Below, one piece after another: positions 18,388 to 26,966 of a stretch of 64,000 bases of DNA. A program made the translations under genes and the position numbers. The stretch comes from JAVKSL01 sp039583695. GTDB lineage: Bacteria; Actinomycetota; Acidimicrobiia; Acidimicrobiales; JAJPHD01. The notes beneath the pieces are model-generated. The model worked only from the letters and a program-made list of their open reading frames with translations. It made no database searches and was not told the origin of the DNA. The DNA lies in contig JAVKSL010000008.1 of the NCBI GenBank assembly GCA_039583695.1, positions 1 to 64,000 on the forward strand, given 5' to 3'. The first letter of the stretch is position 1. Each line of letters opens with the position of its first letter.

Positions 18388-18959
18388 CCGGGCGCTGGGC
18401 GGCGGGAATCATCCCGCGCAACTTTGTCTGGGTTATCCGAGACCACTTGGCAGTGAGCGAGCGTCCTGGCGGCTACTCCCGCAATCACCGCCCGGTCAGG
18501 CGAACCGAAGAGATCGTGTGGTTGAAGGTCAACGGTTTCACCCGGGTCGTGTCACTGCTTGGTTCGCCCCATAATCTACACGCCTATGACGAGATGGACC
18601 TAGCATGGGCCCACCAGCCGTTTGGTCCCAATGCTGACCCCAAGGTCGTGCTGCCCGGGCTCTACGGCCGGCTCGAGCGGTGGCTGGCCGAGGGCGAGCG
18701 GGTGCTGGTTCACCAAGAGGAGCTGGGCGACAGGCTCATGGGGGCGGTCGCTGGATACTTGATCTGGACGGGAGGGTTGCCAACGTGCACCCAGGCGGTA
18801 GCCGGTGTCGAGCAGATGATGCGCCGGCGGATGGCGCCTGAGGGGCGCGAGCTGGTTCAGCTGGCATCCCAGCTGAAAGCGTTCCAAGGGGACCCGGCCC
18901 AGGGACCCCTCCCCCGAACCTGCCCGGACCCGCAATCTGGGCGACCGGATGGAGCCTGA
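18384..18959 (+). CDS. Pseudophosphatase-like protein in the folate operon
   Basis: The 191-residue protein has the layout of a small dual-specificity/tyrosine phosphatase (IPRNFVWVIRDHLAVSERPG, VVSLLGSP, YGRLERWLAEGERVLVHQ). The P-loop signature HC-X5-R reads His110-Gln111-X5-Arg117 (HQEELGDR), so the nucleophilic Cys is Gln. It should be catalytically dead but may still bind a phosphate-containing ligand. It overlaps both folP and folB, so it is made with the pathway enzymes. Folate synthesis needs a dephosphorylation of dihydroneopterin triphosphate, which makes a phosphatase-related fold here notable. Its function is unknown. Confidence 0.7.
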   Translation: MTGRWAAGIIPRNFVWVIRDHLAVSERPGGYSRNHRPVRRTEEIVWLKVNGFTRVVSLLGSPHNLHAYDEMDLAWAHQPFGPNADPKVVLPGLYGRLERWLAEGERVLVHQEELGDRLMGAVAGYLIWTGGLPTCTQAVAGVEQMMRRRMAPEGRELVQLASQLKAFQGDPAQGPLPRTCPDPQSGRPDGA

Positions 18960-19366
18960 TGGCGCCGGGTGACCCCGCCGTGCCGCGCGAAGTGCAGGCC
19001 GGCCAGCAGGATCACATCCAGCTTCATGGCCTGCGGGTTCTTGGTATCCACGGAGTCGGGCCGGCTGAGCGTCTGAATCCGCAGCCCTTCGAGGTCGACG
19101 TGGACCTCATGCTGGACCTGGGGCCAGCCGGGCGGAGCGATGACCTGGCCCTAACCGTCGACTACGGCGCCGTCCTCGAGGGGGTGGCCAGAGTTGTCGC
19201 CGAGAAGAGCTTCTGCCTGCTGGAGGCCCTGGCCGAGGCCATCGCCATCGAGGTCCGGTCTGATCCTAGGGTTGCGGAGGTGTCGGTGAGCGTGCGCAAG
19301 CTTCGACCGCCAGTACCCTTGGATGTCGCATCGGTGGGAGTGCGGATCACGCGGCGGGCGCCGTGA
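18959..19366 (+). CDS. folB: Dihydroneopterin aldolase
   Basis: The 135-residue protein has the FolB core: LHGLRVLGIHGVGPAERLN, PQPFEVDVDL, VDYGAVLEGV, and the catalytic Lys region VSVRKLRPPVP. An extra N-terminal stretch of about 20 residues precedes the core, so the true start could lie later. It overlaps the pseudophosphatase gene by 1 bp and folK by 4 bp. Confidence 0.92.
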   Translation: MAPGDPAVPREVQAGQQDHIQLHGLRVLGIHGVGPAERLNPQPFEVDVDLMLDLGPAGRSDDLALTVDYGAVLEGVARVVAEKSFCLLEALAEAIAIEVRSDPRVAEVSVSVRKLRPPVPLDVASVGVRITRRAP

Positions 19367-19890
19367 GCCGGCGCGCCTTTATCGGGCTAGGCTCCAATCT
19401 GGGGAACCGTCGGGCACTGTTGGAGGCGGCGGTTGCGGCCATGCCCGACGTGGTCGCCCTCTCCCCGGTCTACGAGTCCGACCCGGTCGGCGGTCCACCT
19501 GGGCAGGGGCCGTACCTCAACATGGTCGTCGAGCTGAGCACCGAGCTCGGCCCTCAGGCCCTGCTGGAGATGGCAAGGGTCCTCGAGCAGGGCGCTGGGC
19601 GCCAGCGGGTCGAGCGGTGGGGGTCTCGCACCCTGGATGTGGACATCTTGGTGGTGGGCGATCTCCGGGTGGAAGAGCCAGACCTGATCGTGCCCCACCC
19701 GCGATTAGCAGAACGGGCCTTTGTTCTGGTCCCCCTCAATGACCTGGCACCCGAGGTGGTGACCCGCCTGGCTGGCGACGACTGGCGCGCGGGGCTGGCC
19801 GGCGGCGTCAGTCTGGTCGCGAACCGCAGCTCAGCTCAGCTCAGCCAGGTCCGCCGGTGTTGCCGACCTCGTATGGAGGCGCAAGGGTAA
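19363..19890 (+). CDS. folK: 2-amino-4-hydroxy-6-hydroxymethyldihydropteridine diphosphokinase
   Basis: The 175-residue HPPK transfers pyrophosphate from ATP to hydroxymethyl-dihydropterin. AFIGLGSNLGNR opens the protein and RWGSRTLDVDIL holds the substrate and magnesium residues. IVPHPRLAERAFVLVPL is also typical. About 25 extra residues at the C-terminus run 50 bp antisense into the convergent permease gene. Confidence 0.95.
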   Translation: MSRRAFIGLGSNLGNRRALLEAAVAAMPDVVALSPVYESDPVGGPPGQGPYLNMVVELSTELGPQALLEMARVLEQGAGRQRVERWGSRTLDVDILVVGDLRVEEPDLIVPHPRLAERAFVLVPLNDLAPEVVTRLAGDDWRAGLAGGVSLVANRSSAQLSQVRRCCRPRMEAQG

Positions 19891-20620
19891 GGACGGCGCT
19901 CACGATGTGTTCGCGGCTCGTGCCGATCTCGTCGCCAGCGTCCTCGAATCGGGCGGCGATGGCGGCCAGATTCTCGTTGCCGACGGCCTCCCGGAACCAG
20001 CGCGAGTAGTCCCCGCGCTCCAGGTGGGCCTGCCAGGTCGGTTCGTCCACCACCTCGGCCAGCTGGACAAACTCGGACAGGTTGTGGGCAGCCAGGCCGG
20101 GTGCCCCCTCGTGGGAGCGGAAGACGAAGCACTGCGCTGAGCCAAGGTCGCGAGCCGCAGGATGGTGACGTCCTCGACCAGAGCCGCCGGCCCCTGCCGG
20201 CGGGCCGAGACACAACGAACCCTGGGCCCGCGCAGCGCGCGATGTGTCGCCACTAGCAACTAGCCGGGCCAGCTCGATCTGGGGATTGTCCTCGATGCCG
20301 ATCAGCCGATCGCTGGCATGCTCGGTGGCCCTGATGATCTCATTGAGCTTGAGCTGGGTCGCCTGGTTGTCTCGGTTGTGGGTGTGCTGCATCACCACGA
20401 GAAGCAAAAGGGCAAGGATGGGCGCCCCAGCCGTGGCACTGAGCTCCCATGCCGACGAGAAGCCCACGAACGGCCCGATGACCAACCATATGAACGCGGC
20501 GATGACCAGCAGAGAGCTGAAGGGGGGAGCGCCTGCGATGTTCCGGATGTGATTGGAGAGGCGGGGGAACCAGGGGCTAAGGGCCTTTACGAGAACAACC
20601 TGCGCGGCGAAGCCGCTCAA
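19841..20620 (-). CDS. Low-affinity iron permease-like protein with DUF5752-like tail
   Basis: Residues about 20-105 resemble the low-affinity iron permease family: two membrane helices (SSLLVIAAFIWLVIGPFVGF and PILALLLLVV) followed by THNRDNQATQLKLNEII and a helix ending DRLIGIED. The C-terminal half (FVQLAEVVDEPTW, HLERGDYSRWFREAVGNENL) resembles DUF5752. The only usable start is TTG at 20620, and the first 13 residues are encoded by a 100-bp repeat element. The original 5' end was probably replaced, so expression is doubtful. An iron role is only a family label. Confidence 0.6.
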   Translation of the reverse strand: MSGFAAQVVLVKALSPWFPRLSNHIRNIAGAPPFSSLLVIAAFIWLVIGPFVGFSSAWELSATAGAPILALLLLVVMQHTHNRDNQATQLKLNEIIRATEHASDRLIGIEDNPQIELARLVASGDTSRAARAQGSLCLGPPAGAGGSGRGRHHPAARDLGSAQCFVFRSHEGAPGLAAHNLSEFVQLAEVVDEPTWQAHLERGDYSRWFREAVGNENLAAIAARFEDAGDEIGTSREHIVSAVLTLAPPYEVGNTGGPG

Positions 20621-20680
20621 ATGCGGTCCTCATCAGGGCTATAGCTGAGCCAGCCGCCCAGGTTGTTCTCTGCCAGGCCC
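20581..20680. repeat. 100-bp palindromic repeat, copy A
   Basis: This segment matches 59081-59180 at 95 of 100 positions. Each copy has arms of about 28 bp at its ends that pair with each other, around a core of about 44 bp. Read on the minus strand it encodes GLAENNLGG..SYSPDEDRI and a stop, the same peptide as the inositol-phosphate synthase C-terminus at copy B. Here it also supplies the permease N-terminus. Confidence 0.9.
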
Positions 20681-20784
20681 TAACCGGGCTCATGGCGTGA
20701 TCGCGATCGTGGGCCCGCCCGCGGGCCAATCCTCTGGTCAGGATCATCCGAGCTGGCAAGCTCCCGTCTCGCCGGCAAGATGGT

Positions 20785-20811
20785 TTGGTAGTCGAACTAA
20801 CTTGCTACGTT
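20785..20811 (+). promoter_or_regulatory. Candidate promoter/operator of the marR-ABC operon
   Basis: TAGTcgaACTA (20789-20799) is a short inverted repeat just upstream of the MarR-type gene. TACGTT at 20806-20811 could be a -10 element placing the transcript start at or next to the ATG, a leaderless message. An autoregulatory MarR site is the usual arrangement, but the match is short. Confidence 0.35.
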
Positions 20812-20817
20812 GTGTCC

Positions 20818-21273
20818 ATGAGCGAGTCGCCCAACGTCAATGTGGCGTCGGAGCCTGTCGAAGCGGTTCGGGCCCTGGCTCGGGCCTCGCGCGTGTTGGA
20901 TCGGTGCTCGGGTGAGCTCAGTCTGGCTCACTACCGCGTGTTGTCGGCGATTGCCTCGGGCGATCAAAGAGCCTCGCGGATCGCGCTCAAGCTTGCCATG
21001 GGCAAACCGACCGTCAGCGCGACGGTGGAATCGCTGTTCCAGCGCGGCTTGTTGACCCGTTCGGGAGTGCAAGGCGATCAGCGAGCCGCAGCGCTGCATC
21101 TGACCCCGGAGGGCGAGCTGATTCTCGGGAGAGTCGAGGCCACTATGAGCGAGCGGGTCAAGGACCTGTGCGACCGGACACCCGAACCCGCGCAAGTGAT
21201 GCAGGCGCTGGCCTGGATCGGAGCGGCAATCGAAGCCATGGCGGCTGAGGCCCACTCCAGGGTAACCAAGTGA
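20818..21273 (+). CDS. MarR-family transcriptional regulator
   Basis: The 151-residue winged-helix protein shows the MarR layout: YRVLSAIASGDQRASRIALK, then GKPTVSATVESLFQRGLL as recognition helix, then the wing SGVQGDQRAAALHLTPEG. The ATG at 20818 is preferred over the longer frame from 20785 because similarity begins there. It overlaps the ABC exporter gene by 4 bp, which suggests it represses that exporter and responds to an exported compound. The ligand is unknown. Confidence 0.88.
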   Translation: MSESPNVNVASEPVEAVRALARASRVLDRCSGELSLAHYRVLSAIASGDQRASRIALKLAMGKPTVSATVESLFQRGLLTRSGVQGDQRAAALHLTPEGELILGRVEATMSERVKDLCDRTPEPAQVMQALAWIGAAIEAMAAEAHSRVTK

Positions 21274-24200
21274 GCACCGAACGTCGGGCCACAGCGGGGC
21301 CGACCCCGCGCGCCGACCCCCCCACCAAGGCGGGGCCGACCCCCCGCGCCGACCCTCCCACCACCGCTGAGCAGCCAGGATGGGTGCGCCGGCTGTGGGG
21401 ATACATGCTCCGGCACCGGCGGGACGTGGTCTTGTCGCTTGGCGGCGCGGTTCTTGGGAGCGCGTGCCTGGCAGTGGTCCCCCTCATCGAGCGCCAGATC
21501 GTCGACGGCGTCATCATCAAGCACACCTCCGCGCTCTGGCCCTGGCTGATGGCCCTGATCGCACTGGCGGTAGCCGCCTTCGGGTTCGCCTACCTCCGGC
21601 GCTACCGGGGTGGTCGGATGGCACTTGCCGTGCAGTACGACTTGCGCAACGACATGCACGACCACCTGTGCTCGATGGACTTCGCCAACCTGGACCGCAT
21701 GCCCACTGGTCAGGTGGTCGGGCGGGCCAACTCCGACTCGGCCCTGGTACAGGGGCTTCTCAGCTACTTCCCGATCATGAGCGGCAACGTCTTGCTGATG
21801 CTGGCCTCCCTTGGCGTTATGATCTACCTGGCGCCCCTGCTGGCCCTCGTGGGTGTGGTTCTCGTGCCCGCGCTCGTGGCGATCTCGTACCGCATGCGGT
21901 CGCGGGTCTTTCCTGCCACCTGGGACGCCCAGCAGCGCGAAGGTGACGTGATCCAGTTGGTGGACGAGGGCGTCAACGGCGTGCGGGTGGTGAAGGCCTT
22001 TGGCCAGGAGGACCGGGAGTTGGGGCGTGTGGTCGATGCGGCATCGACGCTCTACGGGTCGCAGATGCGGGCGGTCCGGCTCCAATCTCGCTACCAGCCC
22101 CTGCTCGAGGCGGTGCCCACCGTCGGCCAGCTAGCCGTCCTTGCCCTCGGCGGTTACCTGGCCCTGCGCCACCGGATCACCCTCGGGACCTTCCTGGCTT
22201 TTTCGACCTACGTCGCCCAGATGATGGCGCCAGCTCGCCGCCTTGCGGGCGTCCTCACCATCGGCCAGCAAGCCCGGGCAGGCCTCGAGCGAATCTTCCA
22301 GCTCCTTGATCTCCGCCCGCAGGTCACCGACCCACCCGGAGCCGTCGAGCTTGCCGAGCTGAGAGGTGAGATCGATCTCTGCGATGTCCACTTTGCTTAC
22401 CAAGGGGGCAAGCGTGTGCTGGAGGGCTTCTACCTTCACGTTCGCCCCGGCGAGCGGGTGGCTCTCGTGGGGCCCAGCGGGTGCGGGAAGTCGACCGCGG
22501 CCATGCTTATCTCGCGCTTCTACGACCCCGACCAGGGAGCCGTGCTGGTCGACGGGCACGATGTGCGGGACCTATCGTTGCGCTCTTTGCGTCGCCAGGT
22601 CGGCGTGGTGTTCGAAGAGAGCTTCTTGTTCTCGGTCACGGTGCGCTCCAACATCGCCTACGGGTGTCCCGACGCCACCGACGCGCAGGTCGAGGCGGCG
22701 GCTCGGGTCGCCCAGGCTCACGAGTTCATCGAGCAGCTCCCACGGGGTTATGACACCGTTGTGGGGGAGAGGGGCCTGAGCCTCTCGGGCGGGCAACGTC
22801 AGCGCATCGCCCTCGCCCGGGCGATCCTGTACGACCCGCGGATCCTGATCCTCGACGACGCGACCAGCGCCATAGACGCCACGATCGAAGAGTCCATACG
22901 CGATGCCCTCCGCAGTGTCCTGGCCGCTCGGACCACCCTGCTCATCGCCCATCGTCGTTCCACCCTGCATCTGGCTGACCGGATTGTTGTCATGGAGCAC
23001 GGCCGGGTCGTGGAGGAGGGGACCCACGACGAGCTACTTGTGAGCAGTGCCACCTACCGCCGCCTGCTGGCAGGGCTGGACGACGGCGGGGCCCAGCGGG
23101 CCGGTGCCCGGATCGAGGCACTGGCGGCCATCGTCGCGCCCGGCGGGCCCGGCGGCACCACCGCGCCCGGCGGACCCGGCGGCACCACTGACTCAACCGT
23201 GCCGGGGGGCACCACCGACCCGGCGTGGACCGCTGCGAGCCGGGGTGTGGACGGCTGTCGAGTTGGCGTGCGGACCATCGGGGCACCGAGCCTGGGCCCA
23301 GGTCTTCGAGCCGGGGGAGGAGGCTGGCGCCTGAACCTGGCGCCCACCCCCGAGCTCCTGGCTCGTGTGGAGTCGCTGCGACCAGTGCGCGACTCGCCCT
23401 CCCTCGACCTGGCAACGGAGTCCAGGCACGATCGGGCCTTCAGCCTGGGACGATTGCTGTCCGAGTTCAGAAAGCCGCTCCTCATCGGCCTGGCATTGGT
23501 GATCCTGGACGCGCTTGCGTCTCTGGCCGGTCCGATCCTGGTCAAGACGGGGATAGACAGCGGGGTGTCGGTCGGCTCGGCGACCGTGCTGTTCGTGGCC
23601 TCGGGTGTCTACCTCATGATCACCCTGGCCGACCTGATCGTCGAGATTGGCGACACCTTCGTCACGGGCCGTGCCGCCCAGCGGATCATGCTGTCACTGC
23701 GGATCCGGATCTGGGCGCAACTTCAGCGCCTGTCGCTCGACTACTACGAGCGCGAGATGGCTGGGCGGATCATGACCCGCATGACCACCGATGTCGATCA
23801 GTTCGAGTCGCTCATCGAGAATGGGCTGCTCTCGGCGCTGGTCGCGATCGTCACCTTCGTCGGCGTGGGCGCGGCGCTGCTATTGATCAACCCCAATCTC
23901 GGGCTCCTCACCCTCACCGTGGTGGTCCCGCTGGCTGTCGCCACGGTCGCCTTCCGCCGCCGGGCGGCCCGCCTCTACGACATGGCTCGGGAGCGGATCG
24001 CCATTGTCAACGCAGACTTCCAAGAGAGCCTTTCGGGCGTGCGGGTGGCGCAGGCTTTCGTCCACGAGACCGAGACCAAGCGGCGCTTTCACCGGCTCGG
24101 TCTCGACTATCTCGAAACGCGCGTGGCCGCCCAGCGACTGGTGGCCACCTATTTCCCGTTCGTCCAGCTCCTCTCGGCGGCCGCCGACGCGATCGTGCTT

Positions 24201-25265
24201 GGGGTGGGGGCGGGACTGGTCTTGAGGGGGCAGCTCAGCTCCGGCGCTCTGATTGCATTCATCCTCTACATAGACCTGTTCTTCTCGCCGATCCAGCAGC
24301 TCTCCCAGGTCTTCGACTCCTGGCAGCAGACCCGGGTCTCGGTCAGTCGCATCTCCGGGCTCATGGCTCTCGATACCCTCACGCCTCAGCCGGACCAACC
24401 TGTGGTGCCCAGGCGGCTGAGCGGCGCCATCACCATAGACAACGTCCGGTTCTCCTATCCCACGTCGCCCGGCCGGCCAGCTGGCTCCGAGCGGCGCGGC
24501 CCAACCGATCCCCGGGACCTCCGATCGCCGGATGCGATTCCCACCAAGCCGCCTGAGGCGCTTCGAGGTATCGACCTGCGCATAGAAGCAGGGGAGACGG
24601 TGGCGCTGGTGGGTGAGACCGGAGCAGGCAAGTCGACGGTGATGAAGCTGTTAGCCCGCTTCTACGACCCCGATGAGGGCGCCGTGAGTGTCGACGGGCA
24701 CGAGCTTTCGGCGCTCGACCTTCGGAGCTTTCGTCGTCAGCTCGGCTACGTGCCCCAGGAGGCCTTCCTGTTCTCCGGCACGATCCGGGACAACATCGCC
24801 TACGGGCGGCCTGAGGCGGTGGACGCCGAGATAGAGGCGGCGGCGCGGGCGGTTGGGGCACACGACTTCGTCGCCGAGCTGCCCGGCGGTTACCTGCACG
24901 AGATATCGGAGCGGGGGAGGTCGCTGTCGGCCGGCCAGCGGCAGCTGATCGCCCTGGCCCGCGCCGAGCTGGTCGATCCCGTCGTGCTCCTGCTGGACGA
25001 AGCCACCTCCAATCTCGACCTGGCGACCGAGGCGCGGGTGGCTGCAGCCATGCAGCAAGTCTCGAACGGCCGCACCACCGTGGTGATCGCGCACCGACTC
25101 GAAACGGCAAAGGCGGCTGATCGGATCGTGGTGCTGGACAAGGGTCAGGTGGCCGAGGTTGGCACGCATGAGGAGCTGCTGAAGAGAGCGGGGCGGTACT
25201 CTTTGATGTGGCAGGCGTTCGAGATGGTTGGCAGCGGGGAGCCGGAGGTCCGAACTGTCGCATAG
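21270..25265 (+). CDS. Fused heterodimeric-type ABC exporter (two TMD-NBD halves)
   Basis: A single 1331-residue protein contains two complete half-exporters. The first nucleotide-binding domain has Walker A GPSGCGKST near residue 400, signature LSLSGGQRQRIALARA, and LILDDATSAID with Asp in place of the catalytic Glu. The second has GETGAGKST near 1114, signature SLSAGQRQLIALARA and LLLDEATSNLD with Glu. One degenerate and one active site is the pattern of heterodimeric exporters. A Gly/Pro-rich linker of about 90 residues with repeats joins the halves. A 12-residue duplication sits near the N-terminus. It is coupled to the MarR gene, and drug or lipid export is likely. Confidence 0.92.
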   Translation: MSTERRATAGPTPRADPPTKAGPTPRADPPTTAEQPGWVRRLWGYMLRHRRDVVLSLGGAVLGSACLAVVPLIERQIVDGVIIKHTSALWPWLMALIALAVAAFGFAYLRRYRGGRMALAVQYDLRNDMHDHLCSMDFANLDRMPTGQVVGRANSDSALVQGLLSYFPIMSGNVLLMLASLGVMIYLAPLLALVGVVLVPALVAISYRMRSRVFPATWDAQQREGDVIQLVDEGVNGVRVVKAFGQEDRELGRVVDAASTLYGSQMRAVRLQSRYQPLLEAVPTVGQLAVLALGGYLALRHRITLGTFLAFSTYVAQMMAPARRLAGVLTIGQQARAGLERIFQLLDLRPQVTDPPGAVELAELRGEIDLCDVHFAYQGGKRVLEGFYLHVRPGERVALVGPSGCGKSTAAMLISRFYDPDQGAVLVDGHDVRDLSLRSLRRQVGVVFEESFLFSVTVRSNIAYGCPDATDAQVEAAARVAQAHEFIEQLPRGYDTVVGERGLSLSGGQRQRIALARAILYDPRILILDDATSAIDATIEESIRDALRSVLAARTTLLIAHRRSTLHLADRIVVMEHGRVVEEGTHDELLVSSATYRRLLAGLDDGGAQRAGARIEALAAIVAPGGPGGTTAPGGPGGTTDSTVPGGTTDPAWTAASRGVDGCRVGVRTIGAPSLGPGLRAGGGGWRLNLAPTPELLARVESLRPVRDSPSLDLATESRHDRAFSLGRLLSEFRKPLLIGLALVILDALASLAGPILVKTGIDSGVSVGSATVLFVASGVYLMITLADLIVEIGDTFVTGRAAQRIMLSLRIRIWAQLQRLSLDYYEREMAGRIMTRMTTDVDQFESLIENGLLSALVAIVTFVGVGAALLLINPNLGLLTLTVVVPLAVATVAFRRRAARLYDMARERIAIVNADFQESLSGVRVAQAFVHETETKRRFHRLGLDYLETRVAAQRLVATYFPFVQLLSAAADAIVLGVGAGLVLRGQLSSGALIAFILYIDLFFSPIQQLSQVFDSWQQTRVSVSRISGLMALDTLTPQPDQPVVPRRLSGAITIDNVRFSYPTSPGRPAGSERRGPTDPRDLRSPDAIPTKPPEALRGIDLRIEAGETVALVGETGAGKSTVMKLLARFYDPDEGAVSVDGHELSALDLRSFRRQLGYVPQEAFLFSGTIRDNIAYGRPEAVDAEIEAAARAVGAHDFVAELPGGYLHEISERGRSLSAGQRQLIALARAELVDPVVLLLDEATSNLDLATEARVAAAMQQVSNGRTTVVIAHRLETAKAADRIVVLDKGQVAEVGTHEELLKRAGRYSLMWQAFEMVGSGEPEVRTVA
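21294..21365 (+). repeat. 36-bp tandem duplication at ABC exporter N-terminus
   Basis: Two in-frame copies encode AGPTPRADPPTK/T. The unit is a multiple of three, so the frame is kept. Confidence 0.9.
23136..23189 (+). repeat. 27-bp tandem duplication in ABC linker
   Basis: Two copies encode APGGPGGTT, followed by a shorter VPGGTT relative, in the linker between the two exporter halves. Confidence 0.85.
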
Positions 25266-25321
25266 GGCCCGGCGGCCGGGCCAACCGGGGCGTACCCCTA
25301 AAGTCCGACTCTCCCGTGCCG

Positions 25322-26938
25322 ATGAACACTGCAATGAGAGCAACCTGTATCGGCGCCCTTCGCTCTGGCATAGCGGTGCTGGTCCTGGCTGGCGGCCTGG
25401 CAACGGTCGTGAACATTGCGGCGGCCGGACCAGCCCAGGCCCTCGGGATCCTGCCGCCCGCCAACCCGCCCGCCAACCGGGCCCTTGACCCTGCTCAAGT
25501 CGCGGCCTGTGAGCAGGCAGGAGCCAACCTGTCGGCCAGCTGTGAGCAGGAGGCGCTGGCCCAGATCGACGCCGCGCGGTCCTCCGAGGGTGTCGGGCCC
25601 ATGACGCTGCCGAGCGATTATCTGGCGCTTACCGCCGCGGAAAAGCTGGCTGCCGTGATCGCTCTCGAGCGTTCAGATCGAGGACTGCCAGTGCCCGCGG
25701 GCCTGGTTGCCGCGTACAACCAGGACGCACAGGTTGGCGCCGACACCTATACCGACCCTGCGGCCCCCTCAGGGTACGCAACGTTCGGGAGCATTGAGGC
25801 CGAGGGCCTTTACTCGGTGCTGCTCACCGACTACGAGTGGATGTACGACGACGGCTACGGCTCGGCCAACGTCGACTGCACCAGCCCGTCGGGCTCCGGA
25901 TGCTGGGTGCACCGAGACGTCATCCTGGGCAACTACTCTGCCACGCCGTACTTCTACATGGGAGCGGCGCAGGGCACGGGCGCAGTCCCGGTCTACTCGG
26001 CTGTCCTGGTCGCATCCACCCAGTCTCGGGCGGTGCTCTACTCACCTCAGCCGCCGGATTCCAAGATCGTCCTGACCCGCCTGGCCGGCACCAACCGGGA
26101 CCTCACCTCTGTAGCGGTGAGCCAGGACAGCCTTCCCACCAACGGCAGTGCTGGAGCGGTGGTGTTGGCCACCGACGCCAACTACCCCGATGCGCTTGCC
26201 GGCACGCCCCTGGCCGTCGCTCTGGGTGCCCCAGTGCTGTTGACCACCCCGACAACCCTCGACCCGGCGGTCGCTACCGAGATCAAACGGGTGCTTCCAC
26301 AAGGCGGGACCGTTTACATCCTCGGCGGTTCGGCGGCGGTAGCCCCAGCCGCCGCCTCCCAGGTGCAGGCTCTCGGCTATGCGGTCGTGCGCGAGGCCGG
26401 CCCGAATCGCTTCGGCACGGCGCTGGCCATCGCCAGCGCTCTGGGCGACCCCTCCACTGTCTTTGTGGCCGATGGGGCCCAGTTCGCGGATGCCCTGGTT
26501 GCCGGACCTGCCGCGGCTCAGGTCCACGGCGCGATCCTGTTGAGCAACGGCGACTCCCTGCCTCCCGACACGGCGGCGTACCTGGGCGCGCACCCAGGCG
26601 TTGCATACGCGGTTGGTGCAGGAGCCCAGGCCGCCGACCCCCAAGCACACGCCGTGGGCGGTCCCGACAACTACGCGACCTCGGTGGCGGTGGCTCAGGC
26701 GTTCTTCGGGTCGACCAGGAGTGCCGGCTTTGCCTCGGAGGCGACCTATCCCGACGAGCTGTCCGGCGATGCCCGCATCGCCGCCGAGGGCGCTCCGATG
26801 CTCCTGGCGCCCCCGACCGGCGCGCTGCCGTCGTCTATCGCGTCGTACCTGTCCAGCTCGGCCATCACCTCGGGCTACTTGTACGGGGGCACGTCGGCAG
26901 TGAGCTCAGGCGTGCAAGCCGAGATCGCCAGCCTCTAG
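25322..26938 (+). CDS. Secreted protein with cell-wall-binding repeat 2 domain
   Basis: The 538-residue protein begins with a signal peptide (hydrophobic segment near residues 12-38, AQA-type cleavage). Residues about 90-220 resemble a CAP-like extracellular domain (ALERSDRGLPVPAGLV, WMYDDGYGSANVDC, GCWVHRDVILGNY). Residues from about 255 are CWB2 repeats (RLAGTNRDLTSVAVSQ, YPDALAGTPLAVALGAPVLL, VYILGGSAAV), which attach proteins to the cell wall non-covalently. The start at 25322 avoids a longer frame overlapping the ABC gene. A surface role in cell-wall binding is likely. The CAP-like assignment is tentative. Confidence 0.82.
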   Translation: MNTAMRATCIGALRSGIAVLVLAGGLATVVNIAAAGPAQALGILPPANPPANRALDPAQVAACEQAGANLSASCEQEALAQIDAARSSEGVGPMTLPSDYLALTAAEKLAAVIALERSDRGLPVPAGLVAAYNQDAQVGADTYTDPAAPSGYATFGSIEAEGLYSVLLTDYEWMYDDGYGSANVDCTSPSGSGCWVHRDVILGNYSATPYFYMGAAQGTGAVPVYSAVLVASTQSRAVLYSPQPPDSKIVLTRLAGTNRDLTSVAVSQDSLPTNGSAGAVVLATDANYPDALAGTPLAVALGAPVLLTTPTTLDPAVATEIKRVLPQGGTVYILGGSAAVAPAAASQVQALGYAVVREAGPNRFGTALAIASALGDPSTVFVADGAQFADALVAGPAAAQVHGAILLSNGDSLPPDTAAYLGAHPGVAYAVGAGAQAADPQAHAVGGPDNYATSVAVAQAFFGSTRSAGFASEATYPDELSGDARIAAEGAPMLLAPPTGALPSSIASYLSSSAITSGYLYGGTSAVSSGVQAEIASL

Positions 26939-26966
26939 CAACGGATGGTCGCCCTTCATTTCCCGG

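Noticed and set aside
20617..20680. A second ino1 gene at copy A
   Set aside because: Only the last 20 or so codons are present; the sequence beyond the repeat is unrelated.
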